Origin: Verrucomicrobiaceae bacterium
GTDB lineage: Bacteria > Verrucomicrobiota > Verrucomicrobiia > Verrucomicrobiales > Verrucomicrobiaceae
Assembly: GCA_016795465.1 (NCBI GenBank)
Contig: JAEUHK010000002.1
Coordinates: 20,051 to 84,050 of the forward strand
Length of the DNA stretch: 64,000 nt
Reading direction: 5' to 3'
Shown piece after piece: positions 1 through 8,464 of this stretch. Each line of letters opens with the position of its first letter. Positions within the stretch are counted from its first letter, which is position 1. The translations under genes were made by a program, and so were the position numbers. The notes below the pieces were generated by a model. The model saw only the letters and a list, made by a program, of their open reading frames with translations. It was not told the DNA's origin and ran no database searches.

Positions 1-99
1 GTCCGCTATGATTCACGGCTCCAAGGGAGCGCGGGCTCGTTTGCGGTTAAATCAAGCCTTGCCAAATCGCACATTGTGCGAAACCATAGCCTCAACAAC

Positions 100-147
100 A
101 CCCCCCACGCCTCTCCACGATGCGCACCAAGGGGGGTTCCTTTTTTT
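100..147 (+). terminator. Possible rho-independent terminator of an upstream gene
   Basis: A 7-base stem, ACCCCCC (100-106) against GGGGGGT (131-137), encloses a loop of about 24 bases and is followed by a run of seven T within 141-147. The loop is long for a terminator, so this is tentative. If real, it ends a gene lying left of the window and separates it from the abi-hsdS unit. The rest of 1-176 shows no gene. Confidence 0.3.
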
Positions 148-176
148 CCGGGCCTGGCTTTTGAAAGGAGAGGCGC

Positions 177-1103
177 ATGAGCAAGCCAAAAGACGCCAGA
201 ACCTACCAGGAGCAGCTCGATCTGCTCAAAGCACGTGGTCTGGCCGTGGCGGACGAGCCTGCGGCCCTGCACTGCTTGGAGCATCACAATTACTACCGGC
301 TGTCTCCCTATCGCTTCCCCTTCACCCAGCCGGGAAACCGGGATGCGTTTCAGCCCGGCAGCACTTTCGAGCAGTTGTGGGCGCTGTACACCTTTGACCG
401 GCAGTTGCGCCACCTCGTCATTGAGGGCTGCAAAAGCGTGGAAATCTCCCTCCGCTCCCGCTGGGCGTATGAGGTCGGCCACCGGCTCGGACCGCTGGGT
501 TATCTGGACAACAGACACTTCTCCACGCCTCTGGTTCATGCCACCACGCTGGTGAAGCTCCACGCCGAGATGGAGCGCAGCAAGGAGGACTTCATCAAGC
601 ATCATCGCGGCACGCTCCTCATGCCCTGGCCGCCGGCCTGGGTCATTGTCGAGATCGCCTCCTTTGGAAACATTTCCACGCTGCTCAGCCAGTTGCGCCA
701 GTCCTCCATCCGTCAGGCCATTGCCGACCCGTTCGGGCTGGATGAGCAGACGTTCTGCTCCCTCATGCACCACCTCAGCGTGCTGCGAAACACCGCCGCT
801 CATCATTCCCGGCTCTGGAACCGGCTTTTTGTGTTCAAGTTCAAGCTTCCACGCAAAAAGCCACCTCATCTGCGCCCGAACTTTTACGAGGACCCGCTCC
901 TGCCGAAAAAGGAGGGGAAAATCCACAACACCCTCCTCCTGCTCATTCATCTGCTCCGCTGCATTGATCCCGCCACGGACTGGCCGGACCGCCTCATCCA
1001 CTTGCTGCGCACGCTGGATGCTGCGCTCATCCCCGAGATGGGTTTCCCTGCCGACTGGCAGACTCGTCCCATGTGGGCAGCCCTCCTCGCCGCCAACCCA
1101 TGA
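177..1103 (+). CDS. Abi family protein (Abi_2, HEPN-type)
   Basis: This 308-residue protein resembles the Abi_2 (AbiD/AbiF) abortive-infection family. The N-terminal part (KDARTYQEQLDLLKARGL, then HHNYYRLSPY) matches the family opening. An R204-x4-H209 motif in LRNTAAHHSRLWNR is the hallmark of HEPN domains, many of which are metal-independent RNases. The ATG is preceded by an AAAGGAGAGG ribosome binding site. Its stop overlaps the hsdS start as ATGA, so the two are probably translationally coupled. Abi_2 genes are often found inside type I restriction loci, where they may act as a back-up suicide or regulatory function. The family call is firm; RNase activity is inferred from the motif. Confidence 0.85.
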   Translation: MSKPKDARTYQEQLDLLKARGLAVADEPAALHCLEHHNYYRLSPYRFPFTQPGNRDAFQPGSTFEQLWALYTFDRQLRHLVIEGCKSVEISLRSRWAYEVGHRLGPLGYLDNRHFSTPLVHATTLVKLHAEMERSKEDFIKHHRGTLLMPWPPAWVIVEIASFGNISTLLSQLRQSSIRQAIADPFGLDEQTFCSLMHHLSVLRNTAAHHSRLWNRLFVFKFKLPRKKPPHLRPNFYEDPLLPKKEGKIHNTLLLLIHLLRCIDPATDWPDRLIHLLRTLDAALIPEMGFPADWQTRPMWAALLAANP

Positions 1104-2749
1104 CCCTGGACACCTTTTTCGAGAAGTTCGACCTCTTCGCCGACGCCCCCGATGCGGTGGCGAAGATGCGGGAGCTGGTGCTGCATTTGGCAGTGACGGG
1201 CAAACTCGTCCCTCAAGATCCCAACGAAGGCGATGCACGTGAAATGATTGATCGCGCGATGGTAAAGCGGCAGCAGACGATCAAGACAAAGAATTTGCGG
1301 AGGAAGAATCTCGATGAGTCAGCCGACCTATTCGAGCACGAAGACTTGCCCTCTTCTTGGTGCGTTGAGCGGTTCGCCAACCTTGTCGATCCCGAAAACA
1401 CTATTTCATACGGCGTCCTCGTTCCTGGCAACGATGTGCCAGATGGCATCCCGTTTGTTCGCGCTCAAGACCTCTGCCTTTCCAATCATCCTGCCAGACC
1501 CAACAAGACCATCGCGCCTGAGATCGAAAAGCCCTACACCCGAACGCGGCTCACTGGTGGCGAGATTCTTCTGTGTGTAGTCGGCAGCATTGGAAAACTT
1601 GGAATTGTTCCAGATTCGTGGGCCGGTGCTAATATCGCGAGGGCCGTCGCACGGATCAAACCCATCCCTGATGTTCTCCGCGATTACCTTTTGCTCGTTC
1701 TCCAAGATAAATCTGTTCAGCACTATTTCACCTCGACTACCCGGACGCTCGCACAGCCGACACTGAACGTAGGAATGATCGAGCAGACGCCGATACCGGT
1801 CCCACCCCTCGCCGAGCAGAAGCGGATCGTGGCGAAGGTGGATGAGTTGATGGCGTTGTGTGACCGGCTGGAGGCGCAGCAGCAGGAACGGGAGGCGAAG
1901 GCCAGCCACCTCGCCCGCGCCTCGCTGGCCCGCTTCGCCGACGCCCCCACCCCGGCCAACCTGGACTATCTCTTCCATTCCTCCTTCAGCATTCCTCCTT
2001 CGGATTTGCGGAAATCCATCCTCACCCTCGCCGTCCAAGGCAAACTCGTCCCCCAAGACCCGAATGACGAACCGACGCTTACCCTGTTGGGTCAAATCGC
2101 CGCCCACAAGGCAGCCTTGGCAAAGGAGGGCAGGCTTCGTGGTTCAACCACGGTCAAGCCCATGGCCGACGACGAGGCCGAGTTCGAGATTCCCTCAAAC
2201 TGGTGTTGGGTGCGCTTCGGCGAAATCATGGTCAACCGCGATGGCGAACGGATTCCCGTGAGCAAAGAGGAGCGCGAGACGAAAGCAAAGATCTACGACT
2301 ACTACGGAGCGTCAGGAGTAATCGACAAGATCGACGGCTTCATCTTCGACAAGCCACTCCTCCTAATTGGAGAAGATGGAGCAAATCTCATCAATCGTTC
2401 GACCCCCATCGCCTTCATCGCTCGGGGAAGATACTGGGTTAATAATCACGCCCACGTTCTCGACGGCATCTCGGAAGATTTTCTCCAGTTCGTCGAACTT
2501 CACATCAATGCCATCAATCTCGAAAAATACGTCACCGGTTCCGCGCAGCCGAAAATGAATCAGGCGAAGATGAACAGCATACCCCTCGCAATCCCACCCC
2601 TCGCCGAACAACGGCGGATCGTGGCCAAAGTGGAGCAACTGATGGCCTTGGTGGACGCGTTGGAAACGCAGCTCGCCGCCTCCCGCATCACCGCCGCCAA
2701 CCTCCTTTCTGCCCTTGTGGCGGAACTGACTGCCCACCGACCTTCCTAG
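1100..2749 (+). CDS. hsdS: Type I restriction-modification specificity subunit HsdS
   Basis: HsdS sets the DNA target of a type I methyltransferase/restriction complex. The 549-residue protein has the expected two-fold layout. LAVTGKLVPQDPN (near residue 31) recurs as LAVQGKLVPQDPN (near 309), and PPLAEQKRIVAKVDELMAL (near 234) recurs as PPLAEQRRIVAKVEQLMAL (near 498). These conserved repeats bracket two variable target-recognition domains. I chose ATG 1100 because it overlaps the Abi stop by four bases; an in-frame start at 1073 lies inside Abi. No hsdM or hsdR is present in the window. The gene may be the end of a locus lying to the left, or an orphan. Confidence 0.93.
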   Translation: MTLDTFFEKFDLFADAPDAVAKMRELVLHLAVTGKLVPQDPNEGDAREMIDRAMVKRQQTIKTKNLRRKNLDESADLFEHEDLPSSWCVERFANLVDPENTISYGVLVPGNDVPDGIPFVRAQDLCLSNHPARPNKTIAPEIEKPYTRTRLTGGEILLCVVGSIGKLGIVPDSWAGANIARAVARIKPIPDVLRDYLLLVLQDKSVQHYFTSTTRTLAQPTLNVGMIEQTPIPVPPLAEQKRIVAKVDELMALCDRLEAQQQEREAKASHLARASLARFADAPTPANLDYLFHSSFSIPPSDLRKSILTLAVQGKLVPQDPNDEPTLTLLGQIAAHKAALAKEGRLRGSTTVKPMADDEAEFEIPSNWCWVRFGEIMVNRDGERIPVSKEERETKAKIYDYYGASGVIDKIDGFIFDKPLLLIGEDGANLINRSTPIAFIARGRYWVNNHAHVLDGISEDFLQFVELHINAINLEKYVTGSAQPKMNQAKMNSIPLAIPPLAEQRRIVAKVEQLMALVDALETQLAASRITAANLLSALVAELTAHRPS

Positions 2750-2755
2750 ACGCTC

Positions 2756-3106
2756 ATGCCCTTCACTGACGACGAACTCACGCAGCACCTCCGAGTGCTT
2801 GAAGAATGCTTTTGGTCCCGACGCCGTCCGCCGCTGCATTTGCGCGACAAGGTGCGCGAGGGGCAGCGCATCCAGGACCGCACCATCGAGCTCTTTCTGG
2901 TCCGCCCGGCCTTCCAACGCCCCGGCGAGTGGGTGGAGGAAAGCATCGCCAAGATCCAAGGCATGGCCCATCAGGGCGTGTGGCGCATTTTCTGGAAACG
3001 AGCCAATGGCCGCTGGTTTCGCTACCAGCCCTGCCCGGACGCCCCATCCCTCGCCGAGGCCCTACGCGTGATCGACGCTGATCCGCACGGCTGTTTCTTT
3101 GGTTGA
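2756..3106 (+). CDS. DUF3024-like small protein
   Basis: This 116-residue soluble protein begins six bases after the hsdS stop, so it probably belongs to the same transcript. It fits DUF3024: a basic N-terminal segment, a central TIELFLVRPAF strand, the WRIFWKRANGRWFRYQP aromatic block, and a C-terminal ADPHGCFFG ending. The function of DUF3024 is unknown. Members are often found beside restriction-modification genes, which agrees with the Abi-HsdS context here. No catalytic motif is visible. Confidence 0.75.
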   Translation: MPFTDDELTQHLRVLEECFWSRRRPPLHLRDKVREGQRIQDRTIELFLVRPAFQRPGEWVEESIAKIQGMAHQGVWRIFWKRANGRWFRYQPCPDAPSLAEALRVIDADPHGCFFG

Positions 3107-3440
3107 GTGAATCAAGGAACGTACGGCCCAAGTCGGCGGGAATGCAATCCCGCTCCTCAAGGCGATTGCAGGGCGGCGGCCGGGACGACTTCGGCGGAGC
3201 CATGGCATGGCGTGTGAGGGATGAGTTTCGCTAGCTTACCCGGCGTGGCATCGTCAAGGCAAGCGGGCTGTTGTTTCAATTCTGCCGCTCAGGTCGGGAT
3301 CTTGGTAAAATGATGAGGGGTAGAATGATGGCCGGAAACTCATTTTTACCCGCCATCACCTTACCTTCCGGCCGGTTGTCTGCCGCGGCTATCGTCGTGC
3401 TTGGCAAAGTCACGGGGACCGCCTATACCTCGCGGCTCGC
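3107..3440. other. 334-base spacer without a gene
   Basis: No convincing ORF was found between the DUF3024 gene and the proline-rich membrane protein. The left part is GC-rich with no recognised signal. The right part holds the interleaved hairpins described separately at 3304-3373. No tRNA-like cloverleaf or good sigma-70 promoter was recognised by eye. Confidence 0.6.
3304..3373. repeat. Two interleaved inverted repeats (A-B-A'-B')
   Basis: Arm A (3304-3325, starting GGTAAAATGATG) pairs imperfectly, about 17 of 22 positions, with A' (3344-3365, ending CATCACCTTACC). Arm B, GGCCGGAA (3330-3337), pairs perfectly with B', TTCCGGCC (3366-3373). Because the arms interleave, only one simple hairpin can form at a time unless a pseudoknot forms. 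It may be a dispersed palindromic element or a regulatory RNA switch ahead of the gene at 3441. Confidence 0.55.
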
Positions 3441-4322
3441 ATGAACATCCCTCCGCCTGATCTGCCGCCTCCAGGAAACCTTCCGCCTCCCGGCGGGCTG
3501 CCGCCGCCGAATCTTCCGTCGCCAAATCTCCCGCCGCCGGCGGATCAAGGCAATGAGCGTGTGATTTCGCAGTTCGAGCGTGCGCCCGTGGAGACGAGTG
3601 TGGCCGCGAAGGTGGCCAAGCAGATCGAGGAAGCCATCGCCGAGCGTCCGCTGATGGATGGTGCGGCCTTGATGGCCGATGCGAAGGCCTATCCCTGGCG
3701 TCGCGGCCGCGATCACTTGCTGCGCATCGGCTCGCTGATCGTGCTGGCCTTTGGCCTCGGCGAAAAGGTGCCGCTCGCAGGCATCGTGCTGACCGTGATC
3801 GCCGCGGTGTATGCGGGTGATTTTCTGTATCGCGTGGTTCATTCGACGCTGGAAGGCTCCGACACGCCTCCAGACTGGCCGAAGACGAGCGAACCCGTCG
3901 AAGAGCTCATCAAACCGGGCGTGCGCATCACCTCCGCCTTTCTCGTGGGGCATATTGTTTGGCTGTTTGTGTGGCTGAACACAGACTCGCATGTGGGCAT
4001 GAATCCCGTGGCGCAGTGGATCAGCTACCTCGTGGCCGCGGTGTACTTCCCGTTTGCGATGATGATGATCGTTTTCCAGGAGCGTTTCGCGGCCTGTGCG
4101 CCGTGGGTTTCCATCCCGTCGATGCTGCGCTGCATGCCGGCATCAAAATCGGCGCTCACGCTTTCCGTGACGGCCTTTGTGGCGATCCATGTGCTGAAGA
4201 TGGTGCCCTTCGTCGGCGGTCTGCTCGGTGCCGCAGCCGGGCTGGTGCTCTTCATCATGCTCGGCCGCATGGTCGGCATGATCGCCGCGCAGCATCGCAA
4301 GGCCCTTGCCGAGATGCATTGA
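3441..4322 (+). CDS. Proline-rich membrane protein of unknown function
   Basis: This 293-residue protein opens with about 35 residues of PPP-containing repeats (PPPDLPPPGNLPPPGGLPPP). A charged helix follows, then about four to five hydrophobic segments: near residues 94-130, 158-172, 188-212 and 234-285. I do not recognise the membrane domain. The proline stretch is presumably cytoplasmic and may bind partner proteins, but that is inference. The run of prolines would be expected to slow ribosomes and need EF-P. The gene is convergent with gpsA. Confidence 0.7.
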   Translation: MNIPPPDLPPPGNLPPPGGLPPPNLPSPNLPPPADQGNERVISQFERAPVETSVAAKVAKQIEEAIAERPLMDGAALMADAKAYPWRRGRDHLLRIGSLIVLAFGLGEKVPLAGIVLTVIAAVYAGDFLYRVVHSTLEGSDTPPDWPKTSEPVEELIKPGVRITSAFLVGHIVWLFVWLNTDSHVGMNPVAQWISYLVAAVYFPFAMMMIVFQERFAACAPWVSIPSMLRCMPASKSALTLSVTAFVAIHVLKMVPFVGGLLGAAAGLVLFIMLGRMVGMIAAQHRKALAEMH

Positions 4323-4346
4323 TTCAATCGGTCTCGGCTGGTGAAC

Positions 4347-4362
4347 GGGGCAGGAATGCCCC
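4347..4362 (-). terminator. Hairpin at the 3' end of plsY-gpsA
   Basis: A perfect GGGGCA/TGCCCC stem closes a four-base GGAA loop in the + sequence. It lies three bases beyond the gpsA stop and between two convergent genes. There is no strong T run, so it may be an mRNA-end stabiliser or a weak bidirectional terminator. Confidence 0.4.
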
Positions 4363-4364
4363 GG

Positions 4365-5378
4365 TTACTCCGTCTCCGGCCGTGGATCGCGTGAAAGCAG
4401 CGCTTTCATGCCTTCGCGGGCGGATTTGCCCTCGTGGAGCACGGCGTGGATCTCATCGAGCAGCGGCGTGCGCACACCGCGGGCCTTGGCGGCTTGATGC
4501 AGGCTGGCGGTGTTCAGCACACCTTCCGCGATCATGCGCGTGCTGGAGAGAATTTCCTCCAAAGCCTGCCCCTGGCCAAGCAGCAGGCCCACACGATGAT
4601 TGCGACTGTGCGCGGAGTAGCTCGTGGCGACGAGATCACCCACGCCGCTGAGGCCGTAAAAGGTCTCCGCACGTCCGCCCATGGCCACGCCAAGGCGCAC
4701 CATCTCCGCGAGTGCTCGCGTGACGAGGGCCGCGATGGCGTTGTCACCGAGCTTTAATCCCAGCGCGATGCCCGCGGCGATGGCGTAAGGGTTTTTCATG
4801 GCTCCGGCCCACTCAGCGCCGGTGATGTCATCGGTGGTGTAGCAGCGGAAAAAGGGCAGCGTGAAGCAGCTCTGCACCGCTTTGGCCGTTTCCTCATCGT
4901 GGCAGGCCACGACGGCCGCCGTGGCGAGCTGCGAGGCCACTTCCTCGGCATGATTCGGACCGGTGAGCACGGCGATGGTGCTCTGCGGCAGTGATTCGGC
5001 GAGGATCTCGCTCATGCGGCGGCCGGTGTGCATCTCGATGCCTTTCGCACAAGACACCGCCACGCGGCTTTTCGCGGCCGGACTGCTCGCGATGAGCTGC
5101 GCCGCCTCGCGGATGCCTTTCGATGGCACGACAAACACGAGCATGTCCACCGGCTTCAAATCGGCCGCGTGAGCCACCACCTCGACATTCGCAGGCAATT
5201 CGAGGTTTGGCAGGTAACGCGGGTTTTTGCGCGTGGTGGCGATTTCGGCCATCAGCGCCGCGTCACGTCCCCAAAACTGCACCTGCATGCCCCGCCAGGC
5301 GAGCGCCGTGGCGAGAGCGGTGCCCCAGCTCCCGGCGCCGATCACGGCGGCACTTTGCATGGCTGGTGCGGCATTCAT
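4365..5378 (-). CDS. gpsA: Glycerol-3-phosphate dehydrogenase [NAD(P)+]
   Basis: GpsA reduces dihydroxyacetone phosphate to sn-glycerol-3-phosphate for phospholipid synthesis in the cytoplasm. The 337-residue length is normal for the family. The N-terminal Rossmann motif GAGSWGTALA, the SCAKGIE segment, and the substrate/catalytic region AMKNPYAIAAGIALGLKLGDN are all intact. Its ATG overlaps the plsY stop by four bases (5375-5378). The pair therefore makes and then acylates glycerol-3-phosphate from one transcript. Confidence 0.96.
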   Translation of the reverse strand: MNAAPAMQSAAVIGAGSWGTALATALAWRGMQVQFWGRDAALMAEIATTRKNPRYLPNLELPANVEVVAHAADLKPVDMLVFVVPSKGIREAAQLIASSPAAKSRVAVSCAKGIEMHTGRRMSEILAESLPQSTIAVLTGPNHAEEVASQLATAAVVACHDEETAKAVQSCFTLPFFRCYTTDDITGAEWAGAMKNPYAIAAGIALGLKLGDNAIAALVTRALAEMVRLGVAMGGRAETFYGLSGVGDLVATSYSAHSRNHRVGLLLGQGQALEEILSSTRMIAEGVLNTASLHQAAKARGVRTPLLDEIHAVLHEGKSAREGMKALLSRDPRPETE

Positions 5379-6034
5379 GCGGCGGGCTGTTTCTTGGCTC
5401 CGGCGCGGTTTTCAGTGCCAGCGATGAGGCGCTGGATATTCGAGCGATGCTTCCAAATGGCCAGCACCATGACGACGATGCCAAACGTGAGCATCACCGC
5501 GTCCCACTTGCCTTCACGCCACATCAAAAGTGCCATCGAGGAAGGCACGGCGAGCGCCGCGGCGATGGAGGCCAGCGAGACGTATTTGGAGGCAAAGAAC
5601 ACGACGAGCCACGCCGCCCAGCCGCCGAAGAAGCCCGCGAGTGACATCCCCAAGAGCACGCCCGCGGTCGTGGCGATGCCTTTGCCGCCTTTGAACGACA
5701 GCCAGAAGGTGTACATGTGCCCGAGCACTGCTGAGAAGCCGCCGATGACCTTCGCGGTGGAGATCATCTCCGATTCCGCACCCGTCGCGGTCATCCATTT
5801 CGCCGCGAGAAAGACGGGCAGCCAGCCTTTCATCATGTCGAGCAGGAAAACGGGGATGCCGATGGGCTTGCCGAGCACGCGGATGACGTTCGTGGCGCCG
5901 ATGTTGCCGCTGCCATGCTGGCGGATGTCGATCCCGCGCAATCTGCCGGCCCAGTAACCAAACGGGAGCGAGCCGCACAGGTAGCCGCACACAGCGCTGG
6001 CAATGAGGACGGTGGAGGAAGTCATGGGCCGCAT
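5375..6034 (-). CDS. plsY: Glycerol-3-phosphate acyltransferase PlsY
   Basis: PlsY transfers an acyl group from acyl-phosphate to glycerol-3-phosphate, giving lysophosphatidic acid at the inner membrane. The 219-residue protein shows the family signatures: CGYLCGSLPFGYWAGRL near the N-terminus, RQHGSGNIGATNVIRVLG, and SFKGGKGIATTAGVLLG. Several hydrophobic segments fit the integral membrane fold. An in-frame ATG at 6025 (MTSST) is an alternative start; neither has a clear ribosome binding site. It is coupled to gpsA. Confidence 0.95.
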   Translation of the reverse strand: MRPMTSSTVLIASAVCGYLCGSLPFGYWAGRLRGIDIRQHGSGNIGATNVIRVLGKPIGIPVFLLDMMKGWLPVFLAAKWMTATGAESEMISTAKVIGGFSAVLGHMYTFWLSFKGGKGIATTAGVLLGMSLAGFFGGWAAWLVVFFASKYVSLASIAAALAVPSSMALLMWREGKWDAVMLTFGIVVMVLAIWKHRSNIQRLIAGTENRAGAKKQPAA

Positions 6035-6082
6035 GTCTTAAAGACTCGCGGCGGCGTGCCAAGCGCAAAATGCACCGGAGAC

Positions 6083-7150
6083 TCATTCCACCGCCGGTGC
6101 CGGCACCGGGGACCAGCGGTAGATGCCATCGAGCCACGCCGCCTGCGTGGCCGCGGTGACCGGGCGTGACACGTCCACCCATAGCCCGCCACCTTCGCGC
6201 CGCAGGATCACGCGGACGCTTTTCGGAGCATCGGGAGACTCGGCCTCAGGCAGTCGCGTGGTGACCTCCGCCGTGCGTGTGCCATTTTTCTGCTTCAGCG
6301 CCGCGGCGGGAATCTCCACGTTCAAATCGGAGCCCTGTGCCTCCGTGCCCCGCGTGCAGGTGAGGCCCACGCGGAGGCGGCCATCCTTCGCCGTGCGGAT
6401 GCTCACATGGCCACCAAAGCCGTCATCATACTCACCGTCCCAGCCCCCATCGTTTTTCACATCGACTCGCTGTTCGTTAAACGAGTAGGCCAGCATCGTG
6501 GCCTGGGCCATTTTCAGCCAGTAGTTGCCATCTTTGTCCGGCGGTGTGGCCGTCGCGGGCTTGGAGAGAAGACCGGGCTTGGCCTCGGCTGGCGGCGGGG
6601 CAGGGGGCGTGTAGGCATTTTTCATCCACAGCTCGCGCAGCTTCGGCCAGCGAAGCTTCCAGTCCGGCACGAGCGCCTTGTCATCGGTCCGGCCATCGCG
6701 CATCGCGTTCTTCCACGCGGCCTCGAGCCTCGCTTCAGCGGCCTGGAATTCTTTTTTCGAGAGCTGCAGCCACTTTTCCTCGCTGATGCGGCGGAATTCA
6801 CCGCGGATGCCCGGATCAGGCTGGTCCGGCTTTTCCGTGCGGAAGGCCACGACGAGCTTCGTGTCGGATACTTTCGCGGTGAAAAAAGGACCGCGATCCT
6901 GTGTCTCGTCCGCCACGGTGGCGGCAAAGAGCAGGCCGCTCTCGCGCTTCTCGCCATGACCGGCCCAGGTCGTGGTCGAGCCGGGGTCAAAATTCCACCG
7001 CACCATCACCTCCACGCGATTCGATTCCTTCTCCGTGAGCGTCAGGTGCCGCCCGCCAGCTTCATCGTGGTAATGGGTTACTTTCGTGGCCGCTGCCAGC
7101 GGCATAGCAAAACACAGGAAGAGGGCGAAGTGGCGCGTGAGCAAAGGCAT
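6083..7150 (-). CDS. Exported protein of unknown function
   Basis: The 355-residue protein starts with a plausible Sec signal peptide (MPLLTRHFALFLCFAMPLAAAT). The mature part is hydrophilic, rich in Lys, Glu and Trp, with a Pro/Ala linker near the middle (YTPPAPPPAEAKPG). The C-terminal half (GGWDGEYDDGFGGHVSIRTA, then VRVILRREGGGLWVDVSRP) looks like beta strands. I do not recognise the family. It ends 49 bases from plsY on the same strand and may be cotranscribed. Confidence 0.65.
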   Translation of the reverse strand: MPLLTRHFALFLCFAMPLAAATKVTHYHDEAGGRHLTLTEKESNRVEVMVRWNFDPGSTTTWAGHGEKRESGLLFAATVADETQDRGPFFTAKVSDTKLVVAFRTEKPDQPDPGIRGEFRRISEEKWLQLSKKEFQAAEARLEAAWKNAMRDGRTDDKALVPDWKLRWPKLRELWMKNAYTPPAPPPAEAKPGLLSKPATATPPDKDGNYWLKMAQATMLAYSFNEQRVDVKNDGGWDGEYDDGFGGHVSIRTAKDGRLRVGLTCTRGTEAQGSDLNVEIPAAALKQKNGTRTAEVTTRLPEAESPDAPKSVRVILRREGGGLWVDVSRPVTAATQAAWLDGIYRWSPVPAPAVE

Positions 7151-7252
7151 CGGCCATCAAGACGAGCGGCAGGCGCGAATCTTGGGCCTGATCTTCTTCA
7201 AAATTGAGCTTGGAACCTCCGCCGTCCTGTTTATCGCACGGGCCGCACTTTG

Positions 7253-8419
7253 ATGAAAAAAGCCCTCCTCGCCCTCGAAGATGGCCGGGTGTTTGAAGGC
7301 ACGGCGTTCGGCGCCGAAGCCACGCACACCGGCGAAATCTGCTTTAATACCTCCATGACCGGCTATCAGGAGGTGCTCACCGATCCCTCCTACCGCGGTC
7401 AGATTGTCACGATGACCTACACCCAGATCGGGAACTATGGTGTGAACCCGCTCGACTTCGAAAGCGAGCGCCCGCATGTGCGCGGCTTCGTCATCGAGGA
7501 ACTCTGCGCCGTCCCCAGCAACTGGCGCAGCACCCAGGACCTCAGCTCCTGGCTGAAGGATTGGAACATCCCCGGCATCCAGGGCATCGACACCCGTGCT
7601 CTCACGAAGCATCTGCGCACTCGCGGTGCCATGCGTGCCGTCATCACCAGTGAGGTGCTGAATGCTGACGAGGCCGTGAAGCTCGCCGCCAGCAGTGCAC
7701 CGATGGAAGGCAGCGATTTCGTCAAAGAGGTCACCACCGCGAAACCTTACGTTTGGGACCCCGAAGACACCGAAAGCCGTGAGTGGGACATCCCCAGCCC
7801 GTCGCAGAATCGTGAAGGCGGCCCCACCGGAGCCTTTCACAACCTGCCGCCCGCCAAGCACCACATCGTGGCCTATGACTTCGGCGTGAAGCGGAACATC
7901 CTCCGCCGCCTGCGCCAGGCGGGCTTCCGCGTCGATGTCGTTCCCGCCACCACCAGTGCCAAAGACGTGCTCGCGAAGAACCCGGACGGCGTCTTCCTCT
8001 CGAACGGCCCCGGCGATCCTGCTGCGCTCGATTACATCCACAAGGAAGTGAAGCAGCTCATCGGCGTGAAGCCCATCTTTGCCATCTGCCTCGGCCATCA
8101 GATCCTTGGCCACGCCTACGGCGGCAAGACCTTCAAACTGAAATTTGGTCATCGCGGCGGCAACCAGCCCGTCAAAGACCTGCGCAATGGCCAGGTGGCC
8201 ATCACCAGCCAGAACCACGGCTTTGCCATCGATCCCTCCAGCCTGCCGGGCAATGTCGAGGTCACCCACATCAACCTCAACGACGGCACCGTCGAAGGCA
8301 TGCGCCACCGCGAGGCTCCCGTGCTGAGCGTTCAATACCACCCCGAGGCCGCCCCCGGCCCGAACGACGCGAAATACTTCTTCTCCGAGTTCGCCGCAAT
8401 GATCGACAAAGGCCACTAA
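7253..8419 (+). CDS. carA: Carbamoyl-phosphate synthase small (glutaminase) subunit
   Basis: CarA hydrolyses glutamine and channels ammonia to CarB for carbamoyl phosphate, used in pyrimidine and arginine synthesis. The 388-residue protein has the N-terminal CPSase domain ([32 protein letters not shown]) and a class I amidotransferase domain. The nucleophile is C279 in [10 protein letters not shown], and the His-Glu pair lies in [15 protein letters not shown] 7253 is preferred to the in-frame TTG at 7250. No carB is in the window. Confidence 0.97.
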   Translation: MKKALLALEDGRVFEGTAFGAEATHTGEICFNTSMTGYQEVLTDPSYRGQIVTMTYTQIGNYGVNPLDFESERPHVRGFVIEELCAVPSNWRSTQDLSSWLKDWNIPGIQGIDTRALTKHLRTRGAMRAVITSEVLNADEAVKLAASSAPMEGSDFVKEVTTAKPYVWDPEDTESREWDIPSPSQNREGGPTGAFHNLPPAKHHIVAYDFGVKRNILRRLRQAGFRVDVVPATTSAKDVLAKNPDGVFLSNGPGDPAALDYIHKEVKQLIGVKPIFAICLGHQILGHAYGGKTFKLKFGHRGGNQPVKDLRNGQVAITSQNHGFAIDPSSLPGNVEVTHINLNDGTVEGMRHREAPVLSVQYHPEAAPGPNDAKYFFSEFAAMIDKGH

Positions 8420-8420
8420 G

Positions 8421-8454
8421 CCTTCGTCATTCTGCATTCATCATTCGTCATTCC
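8421..8454 (+). repeat. CATTC-type spacer repeat, copy 1
   Basis: The spacer starts CCTTCGTCATTCTGCATTC and continues with further CATTC units. Its first 32 bases match the sdhC-sdhA spacer (12417-12448, opposite strand) at about 29 positions. It begins two bases after the carA stop and fills most of a 45-base intergenic gap. Confidence 0.6.
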
Positions 8455-8464
8455 CGTCTGCCGC

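Noticed and set aside
6..1238. Long 410-residue minus-strand ORF over the Abi gene
   Set aside because: It is the antisense shadow of the Abi and hsdS genes, low in real protein motifs; Abi has a ribosome binding site and family match.
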